Source: Bacillus benzoevorans
Lineage (GTDB): Bacteria; Bacillota; Bacilli; Bacillales; Cytobacillaceae
Direction: 5' to 3'
Assembly (NCBI RefSeq): GCF_014207535.1
Contig: NZ_JACHGK010000002.1
Location: forward strand, 124,001 to 188,000
Length of the DNA stretch: 64,000 nt
Every line of letters begins with the position of its first letter. Position 1 is the stretch's first letter. The notes beneath the pieces were generated by a model, which was given only the letters and a program-made list of their open reading frames with translations, was not told the DNA's origin and ran no database searches. The translations under genes and the position numbers were made by a program. This document shows positions 18,384-26,848 of this stretch, one piece after another.

Positions 18384-18962
18384 TTATTTTGAATGAATAA
18401 ATGGTTCTTTATTTTTGATAAAGTAGTCCAAGCCAGACCAAACGGTAAAGAACAGGGCCACCCATAAAGCCAGGTCAGCAAAAGGAATGGACATCATTTC
18501 AAATAAAATATTATGTAATAACAGGGCCGAAATAGCGATGATTTGTGTCCATGTTTTTATTTTCCCCAGCATATTTGCTGCCACTACTTCCCCTTGACCG
18601 GCTAATACAAGGCGAAGCCCGGTAACGGCAAACTCACGGCTGATAATGATAATGACAATCCATGATGGGGCCATTCCTAATTCTACCAGAACAATCAATG
18701 CGGCAGAGACTAACAGCTTGTCTGCAAGCGGATCAAGAAATTTTCCAAGATTGGTCACAAGATTATATTTTCTTGCATAATATCCGTCCACCCAGTCGGT
18801 GCAGGAAGCAATAATAAAAATAAGTGCCCCTACTAAATGGGTAACTGGCATATCAGCTCCTAAAATCGTCACATTTCCCCAATCAAATGGAACGACCATT
18901 ATAATCAAAAAAATAGGAATCATAAGAATACGTGATATCGTGATCTTATTCGGTACATTCAT
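18384..18962 (-). CDS. pgsA: CDP-diacylglycerol--glycerol-3-phosphate 3-phosphatidyltransferase
   Basis: 192 residues from ATG (MNVPNKITISRI). A TTG five codons earlier is rejected because the GGGGGT ribosome binding site lies inside that stretch. The CDP-alcohol phosphotransferase motif D-G-x2-A-R-x8-G-x3-D-x3-D is seen as DGYYARKYNLVTNLGKFLDPLADK. Several membrane helices follow. It makes phosphatidylglycerol phosphate, the precursor of the major membrane phospholipid and essential in B. subtilis. Confidence 0.97.
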   Translation of the reverse strand: MNVPNKITISRILMIPIFLIIMVVPFDWGNVTILGADMPVTHLVGALIFIIASCTDWVDGYYARKYNLVTNLGKFLDPLADKLLVSAALIVLVELGMAPSWIVIIIISREFAVTGLRLVLAGQGEVVAANMLGKIKTWTQIIAISALLLHNILFEMMSIPFADLALWVALFFTVWSGLDYFIKNKEPFIHSK

Positions 18963-19039
18963 GGTATTTACCCCCAATAATTATGGAACTTTTCATTTTA
19001 TTATATCTCTCTATACGCAAATATTTCATTACGCAGAAA

Positions 19040-19065
19040 AATAGTCATCAAATACGATGACTATT
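19040..19065 (-). terminator. Terminator of the ymfK-rodZ operon, overlapping the stop codon
   Basis: Perfect 10-bp stem AATAGTCATC / GATGACTATT. The rodZ stop codon (19061-19063) is in the stem, and TTTTC follows on the minus strand. Confidence 0.7.
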
Positions 19066-20005
19066 GTTCCGGTTTTGCTTCCGATTTAACATAGTGAATC
19101 GCAATATCTTGGCGAACGACGTCACTAGGGTTAATGGCATATTCCAGTTTCTGATTGTTCACATAGATCTCTGTTGCTGTCGTATTCCCAACGACAATGA
19201 CGACATCTGTTTCTTGTGATAAATCGAATGTCTGGCTTTCTGTTCCTCCTTTTTGCAACATCCCTTGGAAGAATGAATAGCCTTTTCCATTTTTCACATT
19301 AACCCAGGTTTCTCCAGTTGATACAAGCTTTAATTCAAACTTTTCGGCATTTGTTAGCTCGAAAGAGGATTCATCCCCTTGTGTCTGTTTCACTGTTAAT
19401 TCTTGCTTTGTTTTTGTCGTATCTTCTTTAGCGCTGTCTTTTTCTTTATCTTTCGTCTTTTTTTCATTCACTTTTTTGCTTTCTGCTTTCGTGTCCTGTT
19501 GCGTGTCTTTTTCCGTTTTTACAGGCTCTTCTTTGGCCAAATCTTCAGATACTTCATATGTAACCTGGTTATTATCATTTGGTGCAGGTTCTTTCGCTGT
19601 ATCTCCTGCATCTCTTTGTGCTAAAAAATACCAAACAAAAACAAAGGCACCGACAATAAAGACACCTATTAACAGCTTTGGCAGAATATCTAAAACTTTC
19701 GAACTGGTTTCGGAGAAGTTTTTTCTCGATTGGACACGGGAAAGCTGACCAGTAAGGTCATCATTCGCTGCATTAGGTATTTCCCCTTTAAACTCCTCGA
19801 ATAGCACATCTGCTTCTAAGCCAACAGCCTCAGCATATTGCTTGATAAATGCCCGGACATAAAAATTGCCTGGCATGGAACTGTAGTTTCCTTCTTCAAT
19901 CCCTAGTAAATAACGTTTTTGAATTTTTGTCATCCCTTGTAAATCATCTAAACTTAATCCTTTTGCTAAACGGGCTTCCTTTAATCGATTTCCTATTTCT
20001 GTCAA
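19061..20005 (-). CDS. rodZ: RodZ-like helix-turn-helix membrane protein (YmfM)
   Basis: 314 residues from TTG (MTEIGNRLKEARL), spaced 8 nt from GGAAGG; a GTG three codons earlier overlaps that site. N-terminal HTH_25 domain (about 1-70, LSLDDLQGMTKIQKRYLLGIEEGNYSSMPG written in family style), one membrane helix near 105-128 (LPKLLIGVFIVGAFVFVWYFL), a Lys/Glu/Thr-rich linker and a C-terminal DUF4115 beta domain. RodZ links MreB filaments to the membrane and elongation machinery. It lies 19 bp downstream of the DUF3388 gene. Confidence 0.9.
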   Translation of the reverse strand: MTEIGNRLKEARLAKGLSLDDLQGMTKIQKRYLLGIEEGNYSSMPGNFYVRAFIKQYAEAVGLEADVLFEEFKGEIPNAANDDLTGQLSRVQSRKNFSETSSKVLDILPKLLIGVFIVGAFVFVWYFLAQRDAGDTAKEPAPNDNNQVTYEVSEDLAKEEPVKTEKDTQQDTKAESKKVNEKKTKDKEKDSAKEDTTKTKQELTVKQTQGDESSFELTNAEKFELKLVSTGETWVNVKNGKGYSFFQGMLQKGGTESQTFDLSQETDVVIVVGNTTATEIYVNNQKLEYAINPSDVVRQDIAIHYVKSEAKPEQ

Positions 20006-20024
20006 GAGTAACACCTTCCACTAG

Positions 20025-20813
20025 CTAAATATCAAATCCTCCAAAATCGGATGAAAATAGATCATTTGGCTCGATAATATCATACGTTATTTCTTCTTCA
20101 TGATGATTACGGAGCTCAATAATATAATCAAAATCATCGATTTTATACTCCGTATTTTGCACAAAAAAATCCGGATGCTCAATGACTTTTACTGACGGCA
20201 GCCTCATAATCTCCCGTATCAGCTGCCAATGACGCTCATTTGCCCTTCTGGCGGAAACGATCCCATCAAGGATGAACACATTCTTTTCACTGTATTCATC
20301 TTCAATTAGCTGATTGCGTATCGTTTGTTTAATGAGTGTAGATGAGACAAAAATCCACCTCTTATTGGCACAGACACTGGCCGCAACAATGGATTCCGTT
20401 TTCCCTACTCGGGGCATTCCTCTAATTCCAATTAATTTATGACCTTCCTGCTTCATTAATTCTGCCATAAAATCAACTAAAACACCAAGTTCATTACGGA
20501 CGAAACGAAAAGTTTTCCGATCATCAGCATCTCTATGTATATAGCGGCCATGCCTCACAGCAAGACGATCTAGCAGCTTTGGTTTCCTTAGTTTAAGTAA
20601 GGTGATGGTTTCCATCGTATTTAAGATAGATTCCAGCTTTTTAATATGCTGTTCATCCTTTGCTAAAATTAATAAGCCGCGGCGTCCTTCATCCACGCCG
20701 TTAATGGTGACAATATTAATAGACATCATCCCTAATAAAGAAGCAATATCCCCTAAGAGTCCAGGGCGGTTCGTTGTAATCTCATACTCTAAATACCATT
20801 CTTCCTTCTCCAT
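20025..20813 (-). CDS. ymfK: DUF3388 protein (YmfK) with ACT-like domain
   Basis: 262 residues. Residues about 5-75 look like an ACT ligand-binding fold (EITTNRPGLLGDIASLLGMM, INGVDEGRRGLLIL). The rest is DUF3388 with a P-loop-like IRGMPRVGKTES at about 128-139, VSSTLIKQT and FILDGIVSARRANERHW. It is conserved next to rodZ/ymfM across Bacilli, but no function is established. A small-molecule-sensing nucleotide-binding regulator is a reasonable guess, not more. Confidence 0.8.
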   Translation of the reverse strand: MEKEEWYLEYEITTNRPGLLGDIASLLGMMSINIVTINGVDEGRRGLLILAKDEQHIKKLESILNTMETITLLKLRKPKLLDRLAVRHGRYIHRDADDRKTFRFVRNELGVLVDFMAELMKQEGHKLIGIRGMPRVGKTESIVAASVCANKRWIFVSSTLIKQTIRNQLIEDEYSEKNVFILDGIVSARRANERHWQLIREIMRLPSVKVIEHPDFFVQNTEYKIDDFDYIIELRNHHEEEITYDIIEPNDLFSSDFGGFDI

Positions 20814-21041
20814 TTATCCAACCCTTTCTGTATCTGTCATAATACACTTTAAAGGTTTCAAAACAGCATGCAGAATGACGAAACGAATCGACAAAATTTC
20901 TCCTAACCACTATCATAAAGGATATTAATGGAATAGGAAAGAAAAAAAAGGCATTTCCGGCATATTTCAGCAAAAATAATCATATTAAATAATGGCGAAA
21001 AATAAACCCCCATAAACTGACTATGGGGATATACTCAGCAA

Positions 21042-21066
21042 AAAAGAGAGGTTCTCCCTCTCTTTT
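21042..21066 (-). terminator. Terminator of the DUF3243 gene
   Basis: 10-bp perfect stem AAAAGAGAGG / CCTCTCTTTT with a 5-nt loop. Confidence 0.82.
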
Positions 21067-21090
21067 CCATTCATTGTACAACCAGTACGG

Positions 21091-21336
21091 TTATTTTCCC
21101 ACTAATTTTACCATCACACTGGCAATGGCATGCTGCTCATCTTGGCTTGCAACAGACCATAAATCAGATAGGACGCGTTCCTGCTCATTTTTCGGGTCTA
21201 CTTGTTTCGCTAAATAATCTCCTACTTGATAAGCAAGTTCATTAAGTGAATCCTTTGCAACTCCCTGGCTCTCTGCCTGAGTGAGGCGGTCACCTAAAAA
21301 ATCTTTCCATTGCTGCCAATTTTCTAAAACAGACAT
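21091..21336 (-). CDS. ymfJ: DUF3243 protein (YmfJ)
   Basis: 81 residues, MSVLENWQQWKDFLGDRL to VMVKLVGK. Small helical DUF3243 family member found in sporeformers in this same place. AAAGGAGGTTC precedes the ATG. Structure of the B. subtilis homologue is a helical bundle; the role is unknown. Confidence 0.88.
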   Translation of the reverse strand: MSVLENWQQWKDFLGDRLTQAESQGVAKDSLNELAYQVGDYLAKQVDPKNEQERVLSDLWSVASQDEQHAIASVMVKLVGK

Positions 21337-21494
21337 GTTAGAACCTCCTTTATAATTAGTACATTGTTATTTTGCTAAGAGGAGGCCGAAAATATACACA
21401 AAAAAACGGATTGCCTTTTTTTCTTTTTCACGCCATACACATAAGGCTAATATGAACAGTGAACACTAATAGAACTATCAAAACACATAAATCA

Positions 21495-22217
21495 TTAAGT
21501 ATACCAGCCGCCGTTTACATTTAGAATATGACCGGTTATATACCCGGCTTTGTCATTCAGCAAAAAGGACACACTTTCCGCGACATCAACAGGCTCGGCC
21601 ATTCTTCCCATTGGGATTCCGCTTTTAATCATATCTAATTCTTCCTCTGAGAAGTCTGCCATCATCGACGTATTGACTGCTCCAGGGGCGATTCCATTGA
21701 CACGAATACCATTCATTGCCAGTTCTTTTGCTAATGATTTGATAAACGCAATCTGGGCTCCCTTTACAGTCGAGTAAACTACTTCGCAGGCTGAACCAGT
21801 CTGTCCCCAAATGGACGTGATGAACAAAATGTTTCCCCGCTGCTGCCTAAGCATCTTTGGCAGCAGTTCCTTCGTCAAATAAATAGGCGAAGTGACATGC
21901 AGCGCCATCATCTTTTCAATCGTCTCGTTGTCTGTATCCACTAACAAGCTGTAATGGCTGATGCCGCTGTTATGGATAATGGCATCAATAGAAAAAATAT
22001 TATCAGCGATTCTTTTATAGCCGTCAGGGGACGATAAATCCGCCTGGATCGGGATATATTCGCCCTGATAACCCTTAAGAACAGCCAATAATTCCATAAT
22101 CGCCGCTTCATTTTCATGATAATGTAAATAGAGTGAATACCCTTCCGCTGCTAATTTTTCCGCAATGGCTCGGCCAATGCCGCCGCTCGCACCCGTAATA
22201 AGGGCAAACTTTTTCAA
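21495..22217 (-). CDS. ymfI: SDR reductase YmfI (EF-P 5-aminopentanone reductase)
   Basis: 240 residues. Short-chain dehydrogenase: cofactor motif TGASGGIG (8-15), NSG at 83-85, catalytic Ser135, Tyr148 and Lys152 (YSTVK), and LNVNGGWYT at the C-terminus. In B. subtilis YmfI reduces the 5-aminopentanone on elongation factor P to 5-aminopentanol, which supports translation of polyproline stretches and swarming. TTG start spaced from AGGAAGTG. The call by gene order plus sequence is good; activity is by homology. Confidence 0.9.
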   Translation of the reverse strand: MKKFALITGASGGIGRAIAEKLAAEGYSLYLHYHENEAAIMELLAVLKGYQGEYIPIQADLSSPDGYKRIADNIFSIDAIIHNSGISHYSLLVDTDNETIEKMMALHVTSPIYLTKELLPKMLRQQRGNILFITSIWGQTGSACEVVYSTVKGAQIAFIKSLAKELAMNGIRVNGIAPGAVNTSMMADFSEEELDMIKSGIPMGRMAEPVDVAESVSFLLNDKAGYITGHILNVNGGWYT

Positions 22218-22279
22218 AACAAATCACTTCCTAAAACATAAATTAACGACCGTATTATATCATTAATTTTTTAGCACAA

Positions 22280-22310
22280 AAAGCTGATTGGGCGTTGGCC
22301 AATCAGCTTT
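22280..22310 (-). terminator. Terminator of ymfF-ymfH
   Basis: Perfect 12-bp stem AAAGCTGATTGG / CCAATCAGCTTT with a 7-nt loop; TTTTGTG follows on the minus strand. Confidence 0.75.
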
Positions 22311-22331
22311 AGCTTACTATCGCATTTCAGA

Positions 22332-23621
22332 TTATTGTTTCGGTACTACCTGACAGACTGTCATTCTCTCTTCAGCAAAAAACTCTGCAGCCGTCTTTTG
22401 AATGTCCTCCAGCGTCAATTTTTCGATTGTTGGGACGACATCAAATAAATTCATTTCATTAAAGGCATAGCGCGTGAATTGATTGGCAATGTATTCCGGT
22501 GAATTAATCGCACGGAGAAAGGCACCGATTTTCTTCTTTTTCGTCCGTTCTAACGAATCAGCTGTAAAGACACCGCCAGACTTTGCCGATAACAGAATCT
22601 TTTTCAATTGCTCCGCTAACTGGTCCGGTTCCTTTGTATCGCCGCCTATCATGGCAAAGCCAAAGCCTTGTTCCTGACTGTAATCATAAGAGAAGGTTTC
22701 GTCGATCAGACCCGATGAATAGAGGCGGTCATAGTTTTCCGAGCTTTTGCCAAACAATAAATCCAAAGTGATATTGAGGGTTAATTCATATTTCTGCATT
22801 TCAGGACCGCTTATATTCGCGCGGTTTGCTTTCATCCCGACGAGACATTTAGATGATTGCACATTCATTGGCAGAATTTGCTTTGCTTGAGCGGCTTCGA
22901 GCGGTTCTTCCGGGAACTGCCGTTTAATTTCCGGTGCCGCAGCAAATTGCTTTTTCGCCTGATTATCCTTAATCTGCTTCATCACGACTTTAGGTTCAAT
23001 CGCTCCAACAACAAATAAGAGCATATTGCTTGGATGGTAAAATGTTCCGTAGCATTCATAGAGCAAGTCTTTTGTAATATGGGAAATGGATTCAACTGTA
23101 CCAGCAATATCGATAGAGACAGGATGATTGCGGTATAAATTTTGAATCAGGCCGTAATAGAGGCGCCAATCCGGATTGTCATCATACATCGTGATTTCCT
23201 GACCAATAATCCCCTTTTCCTTTTCTACTGTCTTTTCACTAAAATAAGGATCCTGAACAAAATCCATTAACGTTTCCAGATTTAGCTCTACATTATCCGT
23301 ACTGGAAAATAAATAGGCCGTCCGTGTAAAAGAGGTAAAGGCATTTGCCGATGCTCCCTGGCGGCTGAACTGCTGAAACACATCACCGTCTTCTTTTTCA
23401 AAAAGTTTATGCTCGAGAAAATGAGCAATTCCATCCGGAACCTTAACATAATCCTGAGCGCCCAGCGGAACGAAATGATTATCGATGGAACCATATTTGG
23501 TCGTAAAGGTAGCAAACGTTTTATTAAACCCTTTTTTTGGTAAAATATACACTTCAAGACCGTTTTCTAGTTTTTCATGAAAGAGTTCTTCCTGAAGCTG
23601 TTGAAATTCGATTCTTTCCAT
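22332..23621 (-). CDS. ymfH: M16 family zinc peptidase YmfH
   Basis: 429 residues. Inverted zinc motif HFLEH at residues 67-71, with the distal Glu in EKGIIGQEITMYDDNP. Two M16 half-domains. It is the catalytic-looking member of a tandem pair with the YmfF-type gene, which lacks the motif; this resembles the paired active/inactive organisation of mitochondrial processing peptidase. Cytosolic, since no signal peptide is seen. Its ribosome binding site overlaps the ymfF stop region. Substrate unknown. Confidence 0.92.
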   Translation of the reverse strand: MERIEFQQLQEELFHEKLENGLEVYILPKKGFNKTFATFTTKYGSIDNHFVPLGAQDYVKVPDGIAHFLEHKLFEKEDGDVFQQFSRQGASANAFTSFTRTAYLFSSTDNVELNLETLMDFVQDPYFSEKTVEKEKGIIGQEITMYDDNPDWRLYYGLIQNLYRNHPVSIDIAGTVESISHITKDLLYECYGTFYHPSNMLLFVVGAIEPKVVMKQIKDNQAKKQFAAAPEIKRQFPEEPLEAAQAKQILPMNVQSSKCLVGMKANRANISGPEMQKYELTLNITLDLLFGKSSENYDRLYSSGLIDETFSYDYSQEQGFGFAMIGGDTKEPDQLAEQLKKILLSAKSGGVFTADSLERTKKKKIGAFLRAINSPEYIANQFTRYAFNEMNLFDVVPTIEKLTLEDIQKTAAEFFAEERMTVCQVVPKQ

Positions 23622-23625
23622 TGAT

Positions 23626-24900
23626 TTACTGCCTCCCTTCAGTTAAGAAATAAATCGTATCCAATTGGATTTTCTCCGCAACCTTGACGATATCTTCTTT
23701 TGTTACCTTTTCCATTTCACCGAGCCAATCATCAAGTGATATTTGCGCTCCGGAGACGATATTATGGTAAAGGATTTCCACAACGCCTCTCGAAGTATCA
23801 ATCGTCTCCAGCAGCTGATTTTTGATGACCGCCTTTGTTTGCTGGATTTCATTATCCGTAAAATCTCCGGCTGTCATCGCTTTCATTTGTTCCTTTATAA
23901 TATTGACAGCCTGTTCGTAGTTTTTATTATCGATTCCTGACATGACCAGCATCAGCCCTTTATGGCTCTCGAGACGGCTGGCAGCATAATAGGCCAGACT
24001 CGCCTTTTCGCGGACATTAATAAAGAGTTTCGAATGAGAAAAGCCGCCGTATATCCCGTTAAATACTTGCAGGGCGTAATAGTCATCGTCACCGTAATAG
24101 ACATTCGTGCGGAAGCCGATATTTAACTTCCCTTGTTTCACGTCCTGTTTATCAATGACTTCTTTCTCTTCTGATATGGAACTGACTGCACTTCTTGCGG
24201 CCTTTTTCGCTGTCCTTTCCGCAAACTGGAACATACCGCTGACGGCATTTTCTACCTCGGTACTTTGTACATCGCCCACGACAAATAAATCAAGTTCGTC
24301 AGCATCTATTGCCTCCCGGTAGTATTCATAGAGGCTTGCACCTGTAATGGAATCGACATCCTCAGCAATCCCATGAACATATAGTTCATACGGTTCGCCC
24401 TTGCACATTTCCTGGATTAACCTGAAACTGGAGTATTTCATTTTATCATCATAAACAGATTGGATCCGCTGTTTTAACGAACGTTTCTCATTTTCAATCG
24501 TATTTTGCTCAAAAGAGCTATTATCTGCATTCGGATTCGTAATGACTTCCGCTAAAAACGCAAACGCCTTCTGCAAAAGAGGCTCTGCATGCGAGAGAAA
24601 TTTCTCATTCGCCATTTCAATCGTGAAACTGATAATATGATAATCCCCTTTTTTGGCTAAATCGATATAAAATGTGGCACCATATAATTCATCTAAATAG
24701 GATCTTAACAGGGTGGTTGACGGATATGTTTTCGAGCTGCTCTGTAGTACATTCGCAAGCAGTGCCCGTTTTGTCACATCTTCCTTATCTAAAGGTGCTT
24801 TCATTTTAAATACTATCGTATTGGTCTTATATTTCTCAGTAGGGATGATATGGAGCTTTAATCCCTTTAAATCGATGATTTGTTCTGATATAACACCCAT
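23626..24900 (-). CDS. ymfF: M16-family inactive peptidase homologue YmfF
   Basis: 424 residues. Same two-lobed M16 fold as YmfH, but the zinc motif is absent: the equivalent helix reads RALLANVLQSSS. R/Y motif region near the C-terminus (SHSKLFINVREKASLAYYAASRLES) is retained. Expected to act as the non-catalytic partner of YmfH. First gene of the ymfF-ymfH operon, separated by 4 bp from ymfH. Confidence 0.9.
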   Translation of the reverse strand: MGVISEQIIDLKGLKLHIIPTEKYKTNTIVFKMKAPLDKEDVTKRALLANVLQSSSKTYPSTTLLRSYLDELYGATFYIDLAKKGDYHIISFTIEMANEKFLSHAEPLLQKAFAFLAEVITNPNADNSSFEQNTIENEKRSLKQRIQSVYDDKMKYSSFRLIQEMCKGEPYELYVHGIAEDVDSITGASLYEYYREAIDADELDLFVVGDVQSTEVENAVSGMFQFAERTAKKAARSAVSSISEEKEVIDKQDVKQGKLNIGFRTNVYYGDDDYYALQVFNGIYGGFSHSKLFINVREKASLAYYAASRLESHKGLMLVMSGIDNKNYEQAVNIIKEQMKAMTAGDFTDNEIQQTKAVIKNQLLETIDTSRGVVEILYHNIVSGAQISLDDWLGEMEKVTKEDIVKVAEKIQLDTIYFLTEGRQ

Positions 24901-25050
24901 TCGTCTGCCTTCCTCCTTTAAAGTCGTTCATATCATCATATGTATACTTCCAGCATGTTATTTTCTATATTCTCCTATTATTACCAACCTATTCTTACTA
25001 TACAGGGATCAAATGATTTAATTCAAATAATTAAGACCACGGCACAGCAA

Positions 25051-25080
25051 AAAAGCCCGATGACGTTTCATCGGACTTTT
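25051..25080 (-). terminator. Terminator of ymfC
   Basis: 13-bp stem AAAAGCCCGATGA / TCATCGGACTTTT with one wobble pair and a 4-nt loop. Confidence 0.82.
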
Positions 25081-25111
25081 TGACTCTCACCTGAATATTT
25101 TCTCCAACCAT

Positions 25112-25840
25112 TCAGACCTTTTTTCGCAAAACATGAAAACGGAATCTGTCAGCGCGGAAATAGTTTACAGAATATAGTATCGGCTGTTCATCTTCATCAT
25201 AGTGCATTTGTTTTAACACCAAGAGTGCCGTTTCTGGATCGCATTCAAGAATCGGCGAGATTTTCTCGTGATAACCTATTGGCTCAATATCAGCCACGGC
25301 ATACATAATTTTTTTATGATGCGTATCTTCCAAGAGCTGGTAAATAGACTCGTGCTCATGGGTAAAGGTTTCTGGAAATTTAGCCACCGGCACTTTATCA
25401 ATACAGTAGGCAACTGGTTCGCCGTTAGCGGTCCTTACCCTTTCAACGACAACGACTTCATCCTCCATCGAAGAGGAAAAAAACACTGCATCTTCCTCCG
25501 TAAAGCCTTTTGTATCTGTACTTAGGAAAATCGTACCCGGTACCATTCCCGCTTGCTCAATCATTCCCGTCACACTCTTCAGCTGTTCAATCCCTGTGTT
25601 AAACAGCGGTCTTGTATTGACAAAAGTCCCTACACCATGGCGGCGGATGATAACATTCTCTTCTTCAAGAATCCTTAACGCTTCACGAAGCGTTGCCCGG
25701 CTTACACCCAGCTGGTTGGCAAGATCAAATTCAGAGGGCAGCTTTTCTTTCTCTTTATATAACCCCTCTTCAATATCTTGCTTTATGCGATCAATGATCT
25801 GTAAATATAAATGCCGATTATTTGATTTAATCGAAGACAT
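25112..25840 (-). CDS. ymfC: GntR-family regulator with UTRA domain (YmfC)
   Basis: 242 residues from ATG (MSSIKSNNRHLYLQII). A TTG five codons upstream is rejected because GGGGGAG, the ribosome binding site, lies within those codons. Winged helix at about 10-75 (KLPSEFDLANQLGVSRATLREALRILEEENVI, RRHGVGTFV) and a UTRA effector domain at about 90-240. The effector is unknown. It is divergent to the queF operon across a roughly 490-bp region that contains a dyad next to the que promoter. Confidence 0.9.
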   Translation of the reverse strand: MSSIKSNNRHLYLQIIDRIKQDIEEGLYKEKEKLPSEFDLANQLGVSRATLREALRILEEENVIIRRHGVGTFVNTRPLFNTGIEQLKSVTGMIEQAGMVPGTIFLSTDTKGFTEEDAVFFSSSMEDEVVVVERVRTANGEPVAYCIDKVPVAKFPETFTHEHESIYQLLEDTHHKKIMYAVADIEPIGYHEKISPILECDPETALLVLKQMHYDEDEQPILYSVNYFRADRFRFHVLRKKV

Positions 25841-26070
25841 GCAGGACTCCCCCAACTTTTTTCTATATCGTCAGACCTCTAATCTGATTACTTTTCAACC
25901 AATTGTGAAATAATATAACACTTTTCAAAAAATAAATAAATACTGTTTTGCGAATATTGTCGAAAATCAATAATGATACAAAATCACATACCTTATTACT
26001 ATCATATAATGGAAATCGCTGTAATAGTACAGTTAAAGCAGAAAAGATTCCCTCATAACCTCCTCATTAT

Positions 26071-26093
26071 GAATGATTCTATCGCTATCATTC
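26071..26093. promoter_or_regulatory. Inverted repeat upstream of the que promoter
   Basis: GAATGAT (26071-26077) and ATCATTC (26087-26093) form a perfect 7-bp dyad with a 9-bp centre, ending 8 bp before the que -35. Possible operator; no regulator is assigned. Confidence 0.35.
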
Positions 26094-26101
26094 ACGAGCC
26101 G

Positions 26102-26130
26102 TTGACAACACATAAAAAATTCACTATAGT
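26102..26130 (+). promoter_or_regulatory. Strong sigma-A promoter of queFCDE
   Basis: TTGACA (26102-26107), exact 17-bp spacer, TATAGT (26125-26130). Transcription should start about 37 nt before the riboswitch aptamer. Confidence 0.8.
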
Positions 26131-26173
26131 AGCAATATCTCTATTTATTATTATATACCATTTTTTCAAGTGG

Positions 26174-26212
26174 GAGAGGTTCATAGCGGAAACCCTCTAT
26201 AAAAAACTATGG
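26174..26212 (+). promoter_or_regulatory. preQ1-I riboswitch aptamer
   Basis: AGAGGTTCATAGC ... ACCCTCTATAAAAAACTATGG matches the preQ1 class I pattern. P1 is AGAGG with CCTCT. Loop CATAG (26182-26186) pairs exactly with CTATG (26207-26211) to make the P2 pseudoknot; known sequences use a different complementary pair there, so the change is compensatory. It lies in the leader of queuosine precursor genes. Ligand binding should lock CTATG and free the downstream terminator. Confidence 0.93.
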
Positions 26213-26228
26213 CTTTGATTATTTGATC

Positions 26229-26253
26229 AACCATATCCAGCTGCGGTATGGTT
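26229..26253 (+). terminator. Riboswitch-controlled terminator
   Basis: Stem AACCATA / TATGGTT followed by TTTATT. CCATA (26231-26235) can instead pair with TATGG (26208-26212) from the aptamer 3' end, giving an antiterminator, so aptamer and antiterminator exclude each other. Confidence 0.8.
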
Positions 26254-26328
26254 TTTATTATTTCAAAGTTATACTTTTGCTATGAGCCTTTGTATATGAT
26301 TAAAACCATATATAGGAGGCCTTTTTTA

Positions 26329-26826
26329 ATGTCTGAAAAAAAGAATTCTCAACTGGAGAATATTACATTATTAGGAAATCAAAACACTCAATATTTATTT
26401 GATTACTCCCCGGACATACTCGAAGTATTTGATAATAAGCATCCCAACCGGGATTACTTTGTTAAATTTAACTGCCCGGAGTTCACCAGCCTTTGCCCCA
26501 TTACCGGGCAGCCGGATTTTGCCACTATTTATATCAGCTATATCCCTGATAAGAAAATGGTAGAAAGTAAATCACTTAAGCTTTATTTATTCAGTTTTCG
26601 CAATCATGGAGATTTCCATGAGGATTGCATGAATATTATTATGAATGATCTGATTCAGCTTATGGAGCCAAGATATATAGAAGTTTGGGGTAAATTCACT
26701 CCGAGAGGCGGAATCTCCATTGACCCTTATTGCAATTACGGTAAATCTGGCAGCAAATTTGAGCAAATGGCGGAGTATCGCTTAATGAATCATGACCTGT
26801 ATCCGGAAAAAGTGGATAACCGATAA
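26329..26826 (+). CDS. queF: preQ0 reductase (NADPH-dependent 7-cyano-7-deazaguanine reductase)
   Basis: 165 residues, the unimodal Bacillus length. ATG after AGGAGG with 9-nt spacing. Catalytic Cys56 (SLCPITGQPDFA), Asp63, and the QueF signature VESKSLKLYLFSFRNHG are present. Reduces the nitrile of preQ0 to the amine of preQ1, the ligand of the upstream riboswitch. First gene of queF-queC-queD-queE here, whereas in B. subtilis queF is last. Confidence 0.96.
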   Translation: MSEKKNSQLENITLLGNQNTQYLFDYSPDILEVFDNKHPNRDYFVKFNCPEFTSLCPITGQPDFATIYISYIPDKKMVESKSLKLYLFSFRNHGDFHEDCMNIIMNDLIQLMEPRYIEVWGKFTPRGGISIDPYCNYGKSGSKFEQMAEYRLMNHDLYPEKVDNR

Positions 26827-26848
26827 TTGGAAAAAGGAGAAGCATAGC

